This document shows, piece after piece, positions 18,483 through 27,157 of a stretch of DNA of 64,000 nucleotides. The DNA is taken from NCBI RefSeq assembly GCF_003600155.1, contig NZ_QWLD01000050.1, forward strand, positions 54,098-118,097. Direction: 5' to 3'. This DNA is from Nesterenkonia muleiensis. Lineage in GTDB: Bacteria > Actinomycetota > Actinomycetes > Actinomycetales > Micrococcaceae. Both the position numbers and the translations under genes were made by a program. The first letter of the stretch is position 1. Each line of letters starts with the position of its first letter. The notes beneath the pieces were generated by a model, which was given only the letters and a program-made list of their open reading frames with translations, had not been told where the DNA came from and searched no databases.

Positions 18483-19802
18483 CTATCCGCCGATGCCTTG
18501 GTATTCGATGGGTTGCCCGTCAGGGGTATAAGTGATCGCCGTGCTCACCCGGAGTGTGTACCCGTCCTTCAGGGGCACCGTGCGCGGACGTCCCGACCCG
18601 CCGCCGGTCGGGCCTCCTTCCACACGCACGTGGCCCAACCACGCCAACGGCTGCAGAAAATCTTCCGCAGCAGAGTAGGTCATGGCATCGACCAGCACCC
18701 GCACCTGGCCGTGGAACTCGACGTCGTCCGGCTCTAGGCAGATGGGGTACGACGCCGAGAACCCGCCTCGGCCATCGGAGTACCGGATGGTCCCGTGCTC
18801 ACCCGCTTCACGAATCAGCATCCTGCGGCATTGATCGGCTGCCACCAGGCTTCCGCCGACGTTGCCTCGCAGGTCGATAGTGATCTCGGACTGATCCTGC
18901 CTCGCGCTGAGTTCGCCGGCCAGCAGTTCAGGGGTTCGACTGTCGAAGCGAGAGATTCGGATTGCTGCTGCTGATCCTCTCACCGAAGGTTCGGCGTCGG
19001 GGGCTGGTTCGTCCCAACTGGTCTTCTCCCCGCCGGGACTTTGCGCGGTGAAGCGAGACGGCACCGTCGTCATCTCCATGAATCTACGTGCAGCAATCAT
19101 CTCCCAGTGCTGCGGAGAGGCACCTGTGACCTCCAGCCAGTACGCGGACTCTTCGGTCGGAATCGTCCAGCCATCACGAACCCCTGAGACGTATGCCGCA
19201 GAGTGCTCCGGCACGTCCAGGAGTCGGGCTCCCATGCTCGTCATCTCCACAATGTAGGGCGGGTGATGTCTCGGGCCGGGCGGGATGATCGCGCTGTGTG
19301 CATCTCCGAGTTCGGCCACCCAACGTCTTGCCTGCTTCCAAAAAGCCCCGCCCTCCAGCAGTCCGACATCTGCGTACCGGGCACTGATCGCCTGCCAGTC
19401 AAGCTCGCGGAGGCCGAAGGAGGGGTAGCTGTTGGCGATCTCACGGAAGATTCGCTCGGCAACTTCGCCATAGGACTCTGCCTCTTGAGAGGCGACCTCA
19501 TCTTGTGGGGAGTGGGCGAGTGTGTGCAGCAGGTTCAACGTGTCTGCGAAACTCTCAAGGTGGGGCAGCACGCTGGTCACAGTCCTTCGGCGCATATCTG
19601 CCTGGAGCCGCGGAGGGCCAGACTGAGCATCGAGGTGTATCTGCCACACGTGGTGGTCCTGGCGACCTGGTGCGGTGATCTCCACCGGCTGGCCCAGCAC
19701 AGCGGCGAACTCGTGGCGCTCCAGGCGCAGCAGCGGCAGCAGCCGCTCAAGCCCAGGAACGTCCCACTCAAGCCGAACCGGACGGTCGAACGCAGGAATC
19801 AT
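18483..19802 (-). CDS. S41 family (C-terminal processing/tricorn-like) peptidase
   Basis: 439 aa with a C-terminal S41 core: RISRFDSR, ITIDLRGNVGGSLVAADQCR and the serine region LVDAMTYSAAEDFLQPL, then GPTGGGSGR and TYTPDGQPIEYQGIGG. It ends at the point where family members usually carry G(V/I)xPD. The N-terminal half includes a helical pre-domain (FREIANSYPSFGLRELDW) as in other S41 proteins. No signal peptide or PDZ domain is seen, so it is likely cytoplasmic. The ATG overlaps the upstream small ORF by 4 nt. Substrate unknown. Confidence 0.75.
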   Translation of the reverse strand: MIPAFDRPVRLEWDVPGLERLLPLLRLERHEFAAVLGQPVEITAPGRQDHHVWQIHLDAQSGPPRLQADMRRRTVTSVLPHLESFADTLNLLHTLAHSPQDEVASQEAESYGEVAERIFREIANSYPSFGLRELDWQAISARYADVGLLEGGAFWKQARRWVAELGDAHSAIIPPGPRHHPPYIVEMTSMGARLLDVPEHSAAYVSGVRDGWTIPTEESAYWLEVTGASPQHWEMIAARRFMEMTTVPSRFTAQSPGGEKTSWDEPAPDAEPSVRGSAAAIRISRFDSRTPELLAGELSARQDQSEITIDLRGNVGGSLVAADQCRRMLIREAGEHGTIRYSDGRGGFSASYPICLEPDDVEFHGQVRVLVDAMTYSAAEDFLQPLAWLGHVRVEGGPTGGGSGRPRTVPLKDGYTLRVSTAITYTPDGQPIEYQGIGG

Positions 19803-19990
19803 CGGATCCCCTGCCGGTCAGCACTGAACTCAACGATGCCGATATCAGCGTCCTCGCGCAGGTCTGGACGGTGCTGCCGGAGTCCATTCCGCTGGTCAGC
19901 TGAGAGGCCTGCCAGTGGTCGAGGCTGGATCCCGGTCACGGTGCCCCGCAACGTCCGGTTCTGCTCATCGTCTTCGAAGGAGAAGATCAC
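19799..19990 (-). CDS. Small protein, 63 aa, unknown; possibly part of a frameshifted gene
   Basis: Starts with GTG overlapping the stop of the 74-aa ORF (GTGA) and ends overlapping the S41 peptidase start. The sequence (FSFEDDEQNRTLRGTVTGI, then REDADIGIVEFSADRQGIR) is protein-like, with a beta-rich start. In the same frame, coding-like sequence continues upstream of the GTG (FVTPARYIPSP) until a TGA, so this and the 74-aa ORF could be halves of one ~105-aa gene split by a frameshift near 20030. I do not recognise the family. Confidence 0.45.
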   Translation of the reverse strand: MIFSFEDDEQNRTLRGTVTGIQPRPLAGLSADQRNGLRQHRPDLREDADIGIVEFSADRQGIR

Positions 19991-20211
19991 CGGGCTGGGA
20001 ATGTATCGGGCCGGCGTGACGAAGGGGGCTGGTCCTCTCCCAGCGTCCGGGCCATCTCCTCAACCTCAGCAATGACTCGCTTCTCAGATTCGTTCGGCTC
20101 CATGCTGCCCAGCCTATGCGACCAACCCATCTGCCCAGCGAACTTTGCATCACGGCTGCTGGTCCGCATGTTCTTGGGCATTCGGCTGTGCAGATCAGTC
20201 AGATCGGACAC
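19987..20211 (-). CDS. Small protein, 74 aa, unknown
   Basis: GTG start 7 nt after the stop of the AbiEi-like gene; a shorter start (MEPNESEKRVIAEVEEMART) is possible at 20106. The central part is helical and acidic (ESEKRVIAEVEEMARTLGE). It overlaps the following 63-aa ORF by 4 nt. See that entry for the possible frameshift joining them. No family recognised. Confidence 0.4.
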   Translation of the reverse strand: MSDLTDLHSRMPKNMRTSSRDAKFAGQMGWSHRLGSMEPNESEKRVIAEVEEMARTLGEDQPPSSRRPDTFPAR

Positions 20212-20218
20212 TCGCGGA

Positions 20219-21280
20219 TCACCGCTTCGAGACTCCTTTGAGCAGAAGCTTGCGCTCCAACCGCCTCGGATCGTCCAGGTCCGCCCAGCGCCAACGCACG
20301 AACCGCTTACCCGTCAGCTCCTCGATCTCATCCTCACGCCACTTCTCCTCCCAGTACGCCGAAGCTCCGCTCTGCAAGACTCCCGTGCCCTCCGCCTGGT
20401 ACTTGAGCTCCCCGTCGAACTCGCCGATGACGCCGTCGTCGTGCCAGTCGAAGTCGAGCCGGCGACGACGGCCGCAGGGAAACGCCACCACCCTCTGCAG
20501 CACCGGGGAGGCAAAACCCAACTGGTCGATGATGACGCGGGAGCGCGATTCCCCCGGTGACTCGGAACGAGGATCGGAGAAGCTCAGCACCGAGTGCCAG
20601 GAGGATTGGGCACTGCTCGACCAGAGCCACTCCTCAACTGCTTTGAGGTGCCTGTGCCTCACCATGAGCCGATAGCTGTACCGACCCGCCAACGCAGCGT
20701 CGAGGGCCACAACAGCGGACTCGAAGGACATCCGGGGAAGGGTATCGATGAGCACGAACGGCAGCGGTTCAACAGCCACCATGGGCCGGTACCCGTCACT
20801 GAGCAGAACACCCGGAACCTCAGCCCGTACCGGCCTGACGGCGCCCTTCCCTGCCCTGTGGGCCTCCCGTGCATCGCTGGCTGTGAACCCGCGCGGGACC
20901 GGAGGATCGATACGGCGTACCGGGAAACGAACTGCTGTCCCGGTGCTGGGCACCGCGATCCTGGACCTGCCGACCATGCCACGGCTGAGCGTACGCAGTT
21001 GCACTTCACGAGGAACCCTCAACAGTGGCACACCATAGATCGCCATGGCTGTCTCGCGGCAGAGGACGGCCGAGGGTGCGCTCAGAGCTACCGCGGCGGC
21101 AGCTGCCCGGTGCTTGATCCACAAGGGCACGCACTCCCATACACGCCGCTCGACGAATACCCCGGGCTTCAGCCGCAGCAACGCACCCTGCCCCACTCCT
21201 CTGCTGAGGGTCGACGACGACTCCCCCGGCTGAGAGCTGGGGCGCAACAGCACGCATTCTGCCCCCTCATTGGTACTCAT
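20219..21280 (-). CDS. AbiEi-antitoxin-like protein with C-terminal endonuclease-like domain
   Basis: 353 aa. The N-terminus (SRGVGQGALLRLKPGVFVERR) resembles the winged-helix domain of AbiEi/type IV antitoxin-domain proteins. The C-terminus (GVIGEFDGELKYQAEG, then EEKWREDEIEELTGKRFVRW) resembles Vsr/DUF559-like PD-(D/E)XK folds. This two-part architecture is common in actinobacteria and functionally uncharacterised; no AbiEii toxin is adjacent. It heads a run of overlapping minus-strand genes ending with the S41 peptidase. CATTAT lies 6 nt before the ATG, compatible with a leaderless start. Confidence 0.7.
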   Translation of the reverse strand: MSTNEGAECVLLRPSSQPGESSSTLSRGVGQGALLRLKPGVFVERRVWECVPLWIKHRAAAAAVALSAPSAVLCRETAMAIYGVPLLRVPREVQLRTLSRGMVGRSRIAVPSTGTAVRFPVRRIDPPVPRGFTASDAREAHRAGKGAVRPVRAEVPGVLLSDGYRPMVAVEPLPFVLIDTLPRMSFESAVVALDAALAGRYSYRLMVRHRHLKAVEEWLWSSSAQSSWHSVLSFSDPRSESPGESRSRVIIDQLGFASPVLQRVVAFPCGRRRRLDFDWHDDGVIGEFDGELKYQAEGTGVLQSGASAYWEEKWREDEIEELTGKRFVRWRWADLDDPRRLERKLLLKGVSKR

Positions 21281-21381
21281 AAGTACATAATGACACTAAA
21301 CAGAATCGAATTAACCCTGGAGTGTAGAACTGTGGATAACCTAGGGCCCGTACCCTGAAGACTCACTGGCCTCGCCTCGAA

Positions 21382-21443
21382 TGCACCGCTTGTTTCCCAG
21401 CATCTGGGGTTCTGCGCGCGATTCTGGGAATCTACAGTGTGCA
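21382..21443. repeat. Long imperfect palindrome, copy 1
   Basis: Outer arms TGCAC/GTGCA and inner arms TTCCCAGCATC/GATTCTGGGAA around a 15-nt centre, 62 nt in all. It lies in the gap between the epimerase 3' end and the AbiEi-like gene. A second element with the same layout is at 22583-22643, on the other side of the epimerase gene. No U tract follows, so a simple terminator is not obvious. Confidence 0.65.
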
Positions 21444-21520
21444 GATGCAGGGTGAGAGTCATCTGACCCAGCTGTCGCGGGCAGTCAGCACATCGCGGCC
21501 GAGCAGATGGTATCGGTGCG

Positions 21521-22486
21521 CTAGAGCCGCTGCCGAAGGGTGCGCTCATCGTCATCGCTCAGCCCGGCAGGACGTACGCCAGACCTTTTCTCCTCATAAT
21601 CCAGGGCCGCGCGGAGTGTCTCCCGCAACGGTCGTGATCGCAGACCGTGCGCCCTGGCAGCGGTGGTGTCCAACGTGGCGACGTACCGCCAGCTTTCTTC
21701 GTCGACCCACAGGGGCAGTGACTTCGGCCCCATCCAGGCAATGACACCGGCATCGGCCAACGCGCTGCTGCCCACAACACGCACGGTTGCTGGGCTGTGG
21801 CTAATCTCTCGGGACAGCCGAAGAACTTCGGACAGCGTGGTTGTCGGACCAGCTGCGTTGAAAGTCCCGCGGTGCCGCCGCTCTGCGCAGCTGATGATCC
21901 ACCCGGCCAGATCTGCTGCGTCAATGAGCGAAAGGGGGAAACTTGGGTCAGGTACCAGAACATCATCACCGGTGGGGTGCGCGAACCTCCAAGGATAGTA
22001 ACCGCTCCTGCCGCTGTGGTCGCCGGCCCCGCCGATCAGACCTGACCGGACGATGGTGTGGGATGAGCTGTGATCGCGGTAGGCACTCTCACACGCGACC
22101 TTTGCCGGACCGTACTGATTGGCTTCCGACATGAAATCCTCAGCGAGAGGACTGAGCCTTTCAGCCGACTCTTTCCGCCCCGGCACGTCATTTCGAGCAT
22201 AGACGCTGCTCGATGACACATAGACCCAATGGCGGGTGCTCAGATCTCGAACGGCTCTCCGCGCATGGACCGGTTGGCGTGTCAGGTCGATCACGGCATC
22301 CCAGATCTGGTCTGGCACATCAGTCAGCGCCTCATCCTGGTCTCGGTCGGCCCGAATAAGAGTGGCTCCGGCTGGCACAGGTCGACTTCCCCGCGCCAGG
22401 CACGTGACCTGATGATTCCGCACAATCGCTTCGTTCGTGATGGCACGGCCGAGGAAAGCTGTTCCGCCCAGTAAGAGGATCTTCAT
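21521..22486 (-). CDS. NAD-dependent epimerase/dehydratase family protein
   Basis: 321-aa extended SDR-type protein. The Rossmann motif is MKILLLGGTAFLG at the start, followed by HWVYVSSSSVYA and the YGPAKVACE motif containing the Tyr-x-x-x-Lys pair, so it should bind NAD(P) and act on a nucleotide sugar or similar substrate. I start at ATG 22486, where homology begins; the frame is open further upstream to 22573. It stands alone between two copies of a palindromic repeat. Confidence 0.85.
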   Translation of the reverse strand: MKILLLGGTAFLGRAITNEAIVRNHQVTCLARGSRPVPAGATLIRADRDQDEALTDVPDQIWDAVIDLTRQPVHARRAVRDLSTRHWVYVSSSSVYARNDVPGRKESAERLSPLAEDFMSEANQYGPAKVACESAYRDHSSSHTIVRSGLIGGAGDHSGRSGYYPWRFAHPTGDDVLVPDPSFPLSLIDAADLAGWIISCAERRHRGTFNAAGPTTTLSEVLRLSREISHSPATVRVVGSSALADAGVIAWMGPKSLPLWVDEESWRYVATLDTTAARAHGLRSRPLRETLRAALDYEEKRSGVRPAGLSDDDERTLRQRL

Positions 22487-22582
22487 GATCCCACGGTGGC
22501 ATAGTGCACGGAAGAATCGGTGCTGGTGCTGCTCCCAGCTGCATCGGGCCGTTGCATTCAGCTGGCCAGCCAATACGCCACA

Positions 22583-22643
22583 TGCACAGTGAGTTTCCCC
22601 GACTAGGGCTCACAACCGCAGATTCTGGGAAACTGACTGTGCA
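22583..22643. repeat. Long imperfect palindrome, copy 2
   Basis: TGCACAGTGAGTTTCCC pairs with GGGAAACTGACTGTGCA (16 of 17 positions) across a 27-nt centre; the right arm starts GATTCTGGGAA exactly as in copy 1 at 21420-21430. Lies between the helicase 3' end and the epimerase start. Could be an operator, a bidirectional terminator or a small repeated element. Confidence 0.7.
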
Positions 22644-22693
22644 AATGCGGACTTTGGTCCGCGGTGGCGGGGCGCGGCGTCAGGAAGAGGCGG

Positions 22694-24493
22694 TCAGCCG
22701 CGGACGAACCAGAGCTGGAGCTGCTTGAGGCGGGCCTCCAGCTGCGCCTGGGTGGCCTGGCCGACCGGCGGGCCGCCGCACTTCTCGCGGAGCTTGGTGT
22801 GGATGCTTCCCTGGTGCATGCCGGTCTTCGCCGCATACGCCGACACCGACTTGCTGAGCTTGCTGCGCAGAGTCTTGAGCTGACGGTGATCCACCACCTC
22901 CGTGGTGTCGTGAGTCCGCGCAGGTCGGCGTTTGAGCTGCTCAGCCTGCTGCTTGCGCAGCAGCTCGGAGACCTGCTCCGGCTCCAGGAGCCCGGGAATT
23001 CCCAGGAAGTCCATCTCATCCTCGGAGCCGACCGCACCGCCGAGGCCGAACTCCTCGCCGTCGAACATGACCCGGTCGAAGGAGGCATTAGACCCCAGGG
23101 CGGCGAACTCACCCTTAGTCAGCTCCTCGCTGGCGCGATCCTCCCGCTGGGCGTCCTCCAGCACATCGTCTTCGAGGTTCTCTCCGTCCTGCGGAATCTT
23201 CGGATCTGGCACCGCAAGCGCATGGTCACGCTCGGCCTCCATGGCGTTGGCCAGGTCGGTGAGCACCGGGACCGAGGGCAGGAAGACGCTGGCGACCTCA
23301 GCCTTCTTCCGCAGCCGGACGAAACGACCCACCGCTTGGGCGAAGAACAGCGGCGTGGAGGTGGAGGTGGCGTAGACGCCCACGCAGAGCCGCGGCACAT
23401 CCACCCCTTCGGAGACCATCCGGACAGCCACCATCCAATACTTGGCTCCGTCCTCGCTGAACTCCTCGATCTTCTGCGAGGCCTCCTTGTCATCGGAGAG
23501 CACCACCGTGGTGCGCTGGCCGGTGAGCGCCTCCAGCTGGGCGGCATAGGCGCGGGCGGACTCATGGTCGGTCGCGATGACCAGACCGCCGGCGTCGTCG
23601 ATCTTGTCCCGGACCTTCAGCAGCCGCTGGTGGGCCGCGCGCAGCACCGAGGGAATCCACTCGCCCTCAGGGTTCAAGGCGGTGCGCCAGGCATGGGCGG
23701 TGATGTCCTTGGTGGCCGCTCCGCCGAGCTGGGCCTCCATCTCCTCACCGGAGGCGGTGCGCCAGCGCATACTGCCGGAGTAGGCCATGAACACCACCGG
23801 GCGGACCACATGGTCTTTCAGAGCCGGGCCGTAGCTGTAGGCGTAGTCGGCTTGGGAGCGGGGCACCCCATCATAGTCTTCGGCATACTCTACGAAGGGG
23901 ATGGCGGCAGTGTCTGAGCGGAAGGGGGTGCCAGTCAGTGCCAGCCTGCGGACGGCGGACTCGAAGGCCTCCCGGACCCCCTCACCCCAGCTCAGTGAAT
24001 CACCAGCGTGGTGGATCTCGTCGAAGATCACCAAGGTGCGGCCGACCTCGGTCTTGTTCCGGTGCAGAGCCGGCTTATTGGCCACCTGGGCGTAGGTAAC
24101 CGCCACACCGATGAACTGGGAGCCGTGCCGGCCGTCGCGGTTCTTGAAATTGGGGTCAATGGCCAGCCCCACCCGGGCGGCGGCGTCGGCCCACTGACGC
24201 TTGAGGTGCTCGGTGGGAGCGACCACGTAGATCCGGTTGACCTCACCGGACTCCACCAGCAGCTTGGCTACACGCAGCGCGAAGGTGGTCTTACCGGCGC
24301 CCGGAGTCGCCACAGCCATGAAGTCCCGAGGACGTTTCTGGATGTAGAGATCCAGGGCCTCCTGCTGCCATCGGCGCAGGGTTCCGGCGGTGCCGTGGGC
24401 GGCCCGGTGCGGATATACCGGGGGAAGCTGAGAGCCTACGTCAGTGCCGACGTCGAACAGAGTCTCAGTCTGAGTCCCAGAAGTTTCAGTCAC
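22694..24493 (-). CDS. DEAD/DEAH-box superfamily 2 helicase
   Basis: 599-aa SF2 helicase of the ResIII type. Motif I is ATPGAGKTTFALR (about residues 63-75), motif II is IFDEIHHAGD, motif III is ALTGTPFRSD, motif V is VSEGVDVPRL and motif VI is QAVGRFVRLRKKAE. The last ~100 residues (RSKLSKSVSAYAAKTGMHQG) may bind DNA. It is widespread in actinobacteria without an assigned role. Its start is 118 nt from the DUF3039 gene. Confidence 0.9.
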   Translation of the reverse strand: MTETSGTQTETLFDVGTDVGSQLPPVYPHRAAHGTAGTLRRWQQEALDLYIQKRPRDFMAVATPGAGKTTFALRVAKLLVESGEVNRIYVVAPTEHLKRQWADAAARVGLAIDPNFKNRDGRHGSQFIGVAVTYAQVANKPALHRNKTEVGRTLVIFDEIHHAGDSLSWGEGVREAFESAVRRLALTGTPFRSDTAAIPFVEYAEDYDGVPRSQADYAYSYGPALKDHVVRPVVFMAYSGSMRWRTASGEEMEAQLGGAATKDITAHAWRTALNPEGEWIPSVLRAAHQRLLKVRDKIDDAGGLVIATDHESARAYAAQLEALTGQRTTVVLSDDKEASQKIEEFSEDGAKYWMVAVRMVSEGVDVPRLCVGVYATSTSTPLFFAQAVGRFVRLRKKAEVASVFLPSVPVLTDLANAMEAERDHALAVPDPKIPQDGENLEDDVLEDAQREDRASEELTKGEFAALGSNASFDRVMFDGEEFGLGGAVGSEDEMDFLGIPGLLEPEQVSELLRKQQAEQLKRRPARTHDTTEVVDHRQLKTLRSKLSKSVSAYAAKTGMHQGSIHTKLREKCGGPPVGQATQAQLEARLKQLQLWFVRG

Positions 24494-24611
24494 AGTGATG
24501 GAGCGTGCCTTCTCAGTGGTGCGTGTGAATCAGCGGTGCGGACCCAGGCTACCGCCCGGGTATGACACACAGGTGAACTGCCGCGCGGCGGCGTACCTTC
24601 CTGAGCGGAGG

Positions 24612-24953
24612 TCAGTTTTTGCCGAAGCCGAAGAATCCGCGCCCCTGGCCAGAACCTTCGCCGCCCCCGCCTTTTTTCAGCCCATCGTAGATCTCTTTGC
24701 ACTCAGGGCAGATGGGGAACTTCTTGGGGTCCCGGGACGGAGTCCACACTTTGCCGCAGAGGGCCACCACGGCGTTGCCCTCCAGGGCGGACTCCATGAT
24801 CTTGTCCTTCTTGACATAGTGCGAGAAGCGTTCATGATCGCCGGGCTCAGCCGGCTGCTCCACTCGTTCACGCTCAATAGTCGCAGCGCCGCCCGGGGTG
24901 ACTGCGGGATCAGCGGTGTGCATCCGGAACGTGTCAGGAAGTGAAGAGGTCAT
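24612..24953 (-). CDS. DUF3039 domain protein
   Basis: 113-aa actinobacterial protein. The characteristic part is DHERFSHYVKKDKI followed by VVALCGKVWTPSRDP and the zinc-like CPECKEIYDGL, with Cys in ALCGK and CPEC probably forming a metal site. The C-terminus is glycine-rich. Family function is unknown. It lies 9 nt downstream of ddl in the same direction, just outside the ddl-gpsA-plsC overlap cluster. Confidence 0.85.
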   Translation of the reverse strand: MTSSLPDTFRMHTADPAVTPGGAATIERERVEQPAEPGDHERFSHYVKKDKIMESALEGNAVVALCGKVWTPSRDPKKFPICPECKEIYDGLKKGGGGEGSGQGRGFFGFGKN

Positions 24954-24962
24954 AGGAGGATT

Positions 24963-26111
24963 CTACCGGAGGCCGGTGGGACGTTCGAGGGCCAGTTCAA
25001 TCAGCTCGGTGATCAGCTCCTGGTAGCTCAGCCCCGCGGCCTGCCACATCTGGGGGTACATGCTGATCGGCGTGAACCCGGGCATGGTGTTGATCTCATT
25101 GATGATGATCTGCGCACCTGCGGGAGCCCCGGCATCGTAGAAGAAGTCGACCCGGGAGAGCCCCTCACCGTCGATCGCGTCGAAGGCGATCACAGCCTGA
25201 CGCCTGATCTCCTCACTGACCTCTTCACGCAGCACGGCCGGACAGGACAGATCGGTGGCGCCGTCGTCGGTGTACTTGGCCTCAAAATCATAGAACTGAT
25301 GCGGATCCTGACCGTCATGGACCACGATCTCCCCGCACACCGAAGACCGAGCCGGGGCACCGGTGCGGCCGCCGAGCACACCACATTCAATCTCCCGGCC
25401 GGCGATCCCCTGCTCCACCACGATCTTCGCATCGAACTTGCTGGCGGTCTCCAGGGCCTGGTCCAGCTGGGTGAAGTCCTCCACCCGGGTGATGCCGGTA
25501 GAGGATCCCCCCCGGGCGGGCTTGACGAAGACCGGGAGCCGCAGCCTCTTGATCCGCTCCACAGCGGCCTGCGAGTCCTGCGCCCACTGACGCGCGCTGA
25601 TGGTCTCCCATGGGCCCACCCTCAGCCCTGCGGCGGCGAAGGCCAGCTTCATGAAGTGCTTGTCCATGGCGACCGCACTGGCCAGCACACCGGCCCCCAC
25701 GTAGGGAACCCCTGCCAGCTCCAACAGCCCCTGCAGGGTGCCGTCTTCGCCGAAAGGCCCGTGCAGCAGCGGCAGCACCACATCAACCTGCCCCAGTGAG
25801 CTCACGCTCAGGTCCGGGGCGATCTCCACCAGTTCGGCGCTGCGCTCGGAAGAGCCGCCGGCACCGGGGTTGAGCTGCACGCTGGATTCGGCCGGCAGCA
25901 CCCTGGGAAGCTCGCCCTGTCCGAAGGCATAGCTGCGCGGGTCCACGGCAGGCCTGGTCCACTGTCCGGCAGCGGTGATGCCGACCTCCAGCACCTCGAA
26001 CTGGGAGGTGTCGATGGCGTTGAGCACCCCCGCGGCAGTCACGCAGGAGACCGCGTGCTCCGCGGACTGCCCACCGTAGAGCACCAGGACACGGGGCTTT
26101 TCCGCGCTCAT
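24963..26111 (-). CDS. ddl: D-alanine--D-alanine ligase
   Basis: ATP-grasp ligase making D-Ala-D-Ala for peptidoglycan. Start VLVLYGGQSAEHAVS is the family signature. KPARGGSSTGITRV binds ATP, and the C-terminal VDFFYDAG, INEINTMPGFTPISMYPQMW holds the metal-binding residues. 382 aa. Overlaps gpsA by 4 nt (ATGA). Confidence 0.96.
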   Translation of the reverse strand: MSAEKPRVLVLYGGQSAEHAVSCVTAAGVLNAIDTSQFEVLEVGITAAGQWTRPAVDPRSYAFGQGELPRVLPAESSVQLNPGAGGSSERSAELVEIAPDLSVSSLGQVDVVLPLLHGPFGEDGTLQGLLELAGVPYVGAGVLASAVAMDKHFMKLAFAAAGLRVGPWETISARQWAQDSQAAVERIKRLRLPVFVKPARGGSSTGITRVEDFTQLDQALETASKFDAKIVVEQGIAGREIECGVLGGRTGAPARSSVCGEIVVHDGQDPHQFYDFEAKYTDDGATDLSCPAVLREEVSEEIRRQAVIAFDAIDGEGLSRVDFFYDAGAPAGAQIIINEINTMPGFTPISMYPQMWQAAGLSYQELITELIELALERPTGLR

Positions 26112-27157
26112 GTCTCGTCGCCTGTCAGCTCGGCCTTCAGTTGCCTGGCCAGCAGCAGCGTGGCGATCTTCTCCACGGCGAGCCTGCCGGTCAGCACCGC
26201 AACCACCGCCTCAGAGATCGGCATCTCCACGCCGTGCCGGTGGGCGAGTTCCAGCACTGCCGAGGCAGATTTCATGCCCTCAGCGGTCTGGGTGAGCTGC
26301 TCCGCAGTCTGCTCAGGTGTCAGCCCCTGGCCCAGCAGCCGCCCGGCGCTGCGGTTGCGGGAGAGCGGTGAGGCACAGGTGGCGACCACATCGCCCAGTC
26401 CAGCCAGCCCTGCGAAGGTCTCCAGCTTGCCCCCCAGCGCCACCGCCAGCCGGGTGGTCTCGGCCAGGCCCCGGGTGATCACCGAGGCCTTGGAGTTATC
26501 GCCCAGCTGCTGGCCGTCACACATGCCCACCGCCAGGGCGATCACGTTCTTCACGATGCCGGCGATCTCCACCCCGGCAACATCAGTGTTGGTGTAGGGC
26601 CGGAAGTAGCGAGCGCTGCACAGTGCGGCGATCTGCTCAGCGGTGGCCTCATCCTTGCAGGCCACCACCGAGGCAGTAGGTTCCTCCCGGGCGATCTCCA
26701 TGGCCAGATTCGGGCCTGAGACCACCGCGATCTGCTCATCGGGCAGACCCAGCTCAGCGGCGATGACTTCCGACATCCGCAGATTGGTTCCCCGCTCCAG
26801 CCCCTTGATCAGGGAAACCACGACGACGCCAGGCACCAGTGATTGCCGGATTTCGGGGAGATAGCCGCGCAACTGCTGGGCCGGCAGCGCCAGTACGACC
26901 ACACCAGCTCCGGTGACAGCCTCAGCCAGGTCATCGGTGGCGCTCACCGAATCCGGCAGCCGGGTCTCGGCGAGATAGGTGGTGTTGGTGTGCTGATGGG
27001 TGATCTCCTGCGCGATCTCAGCACGGCGAGCCCACAGCACGATCTGGGTGGGTTCGCCCTCTGCGGCGGCAGCGTCGGCGAGGACTTTGGCGAAGGTGGT
27101 GCCCCAGGAACCGGCACCCAGGACAGCGATCTTCGCTGAGGCAGCAGGCGGTCTCAC
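26108..27157 (-). CDS. gpsA: Glycerol-3-phosphate dehydrogenase [NAD(P)+]
   Basis: Cytosolic enzyme reducing dihydroxyacetone phosphate to sn-glycerol-3-phosphate for phospholipids. NAD-binding motif VLGAGSWGTTFAKVLA near residue 11; SGPNLAMEIAR and the catalytic lysine region GIVKNVIALAVGMCDG are present, as is GLAGLGDVVATC. 349 aa. It is coupled by 4-nt overlaps to plsC upstream and ddl downstream, so the product feeds the acyltransferase made from the same operon. Confidence 0.96.
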   Translation of the reverse strand: MRPPAASAKIAVLGAGSWGTTFAKVLADAAAAEGEPTQIVLWARRAEIAQEITHQHTNTTYLAETRLPDSVSATDDLAEAVTGAGVVVLALPAQQLRGYLPEIRQSLVPGVVVVSLIKGLERGTNLRMSEVIAAELGLPDEQIAVVSGPNLAMEIAREEPTASVVACKDEATAEQIAALCSARYFRPYTNTDVAGVEIAGIVKNVIALAVGMCDGQQLGDNSKASVITRGLAETTRLAVALGGKLETFAGLAGLGDVVATCASPLSRNRSAGRLLGQGLTPEQTAEQLTQTAEGMKSASAVLELAHRHGVEMPISEAVVAVLTGRLAVEKIATLLLARQLKAELTGDET

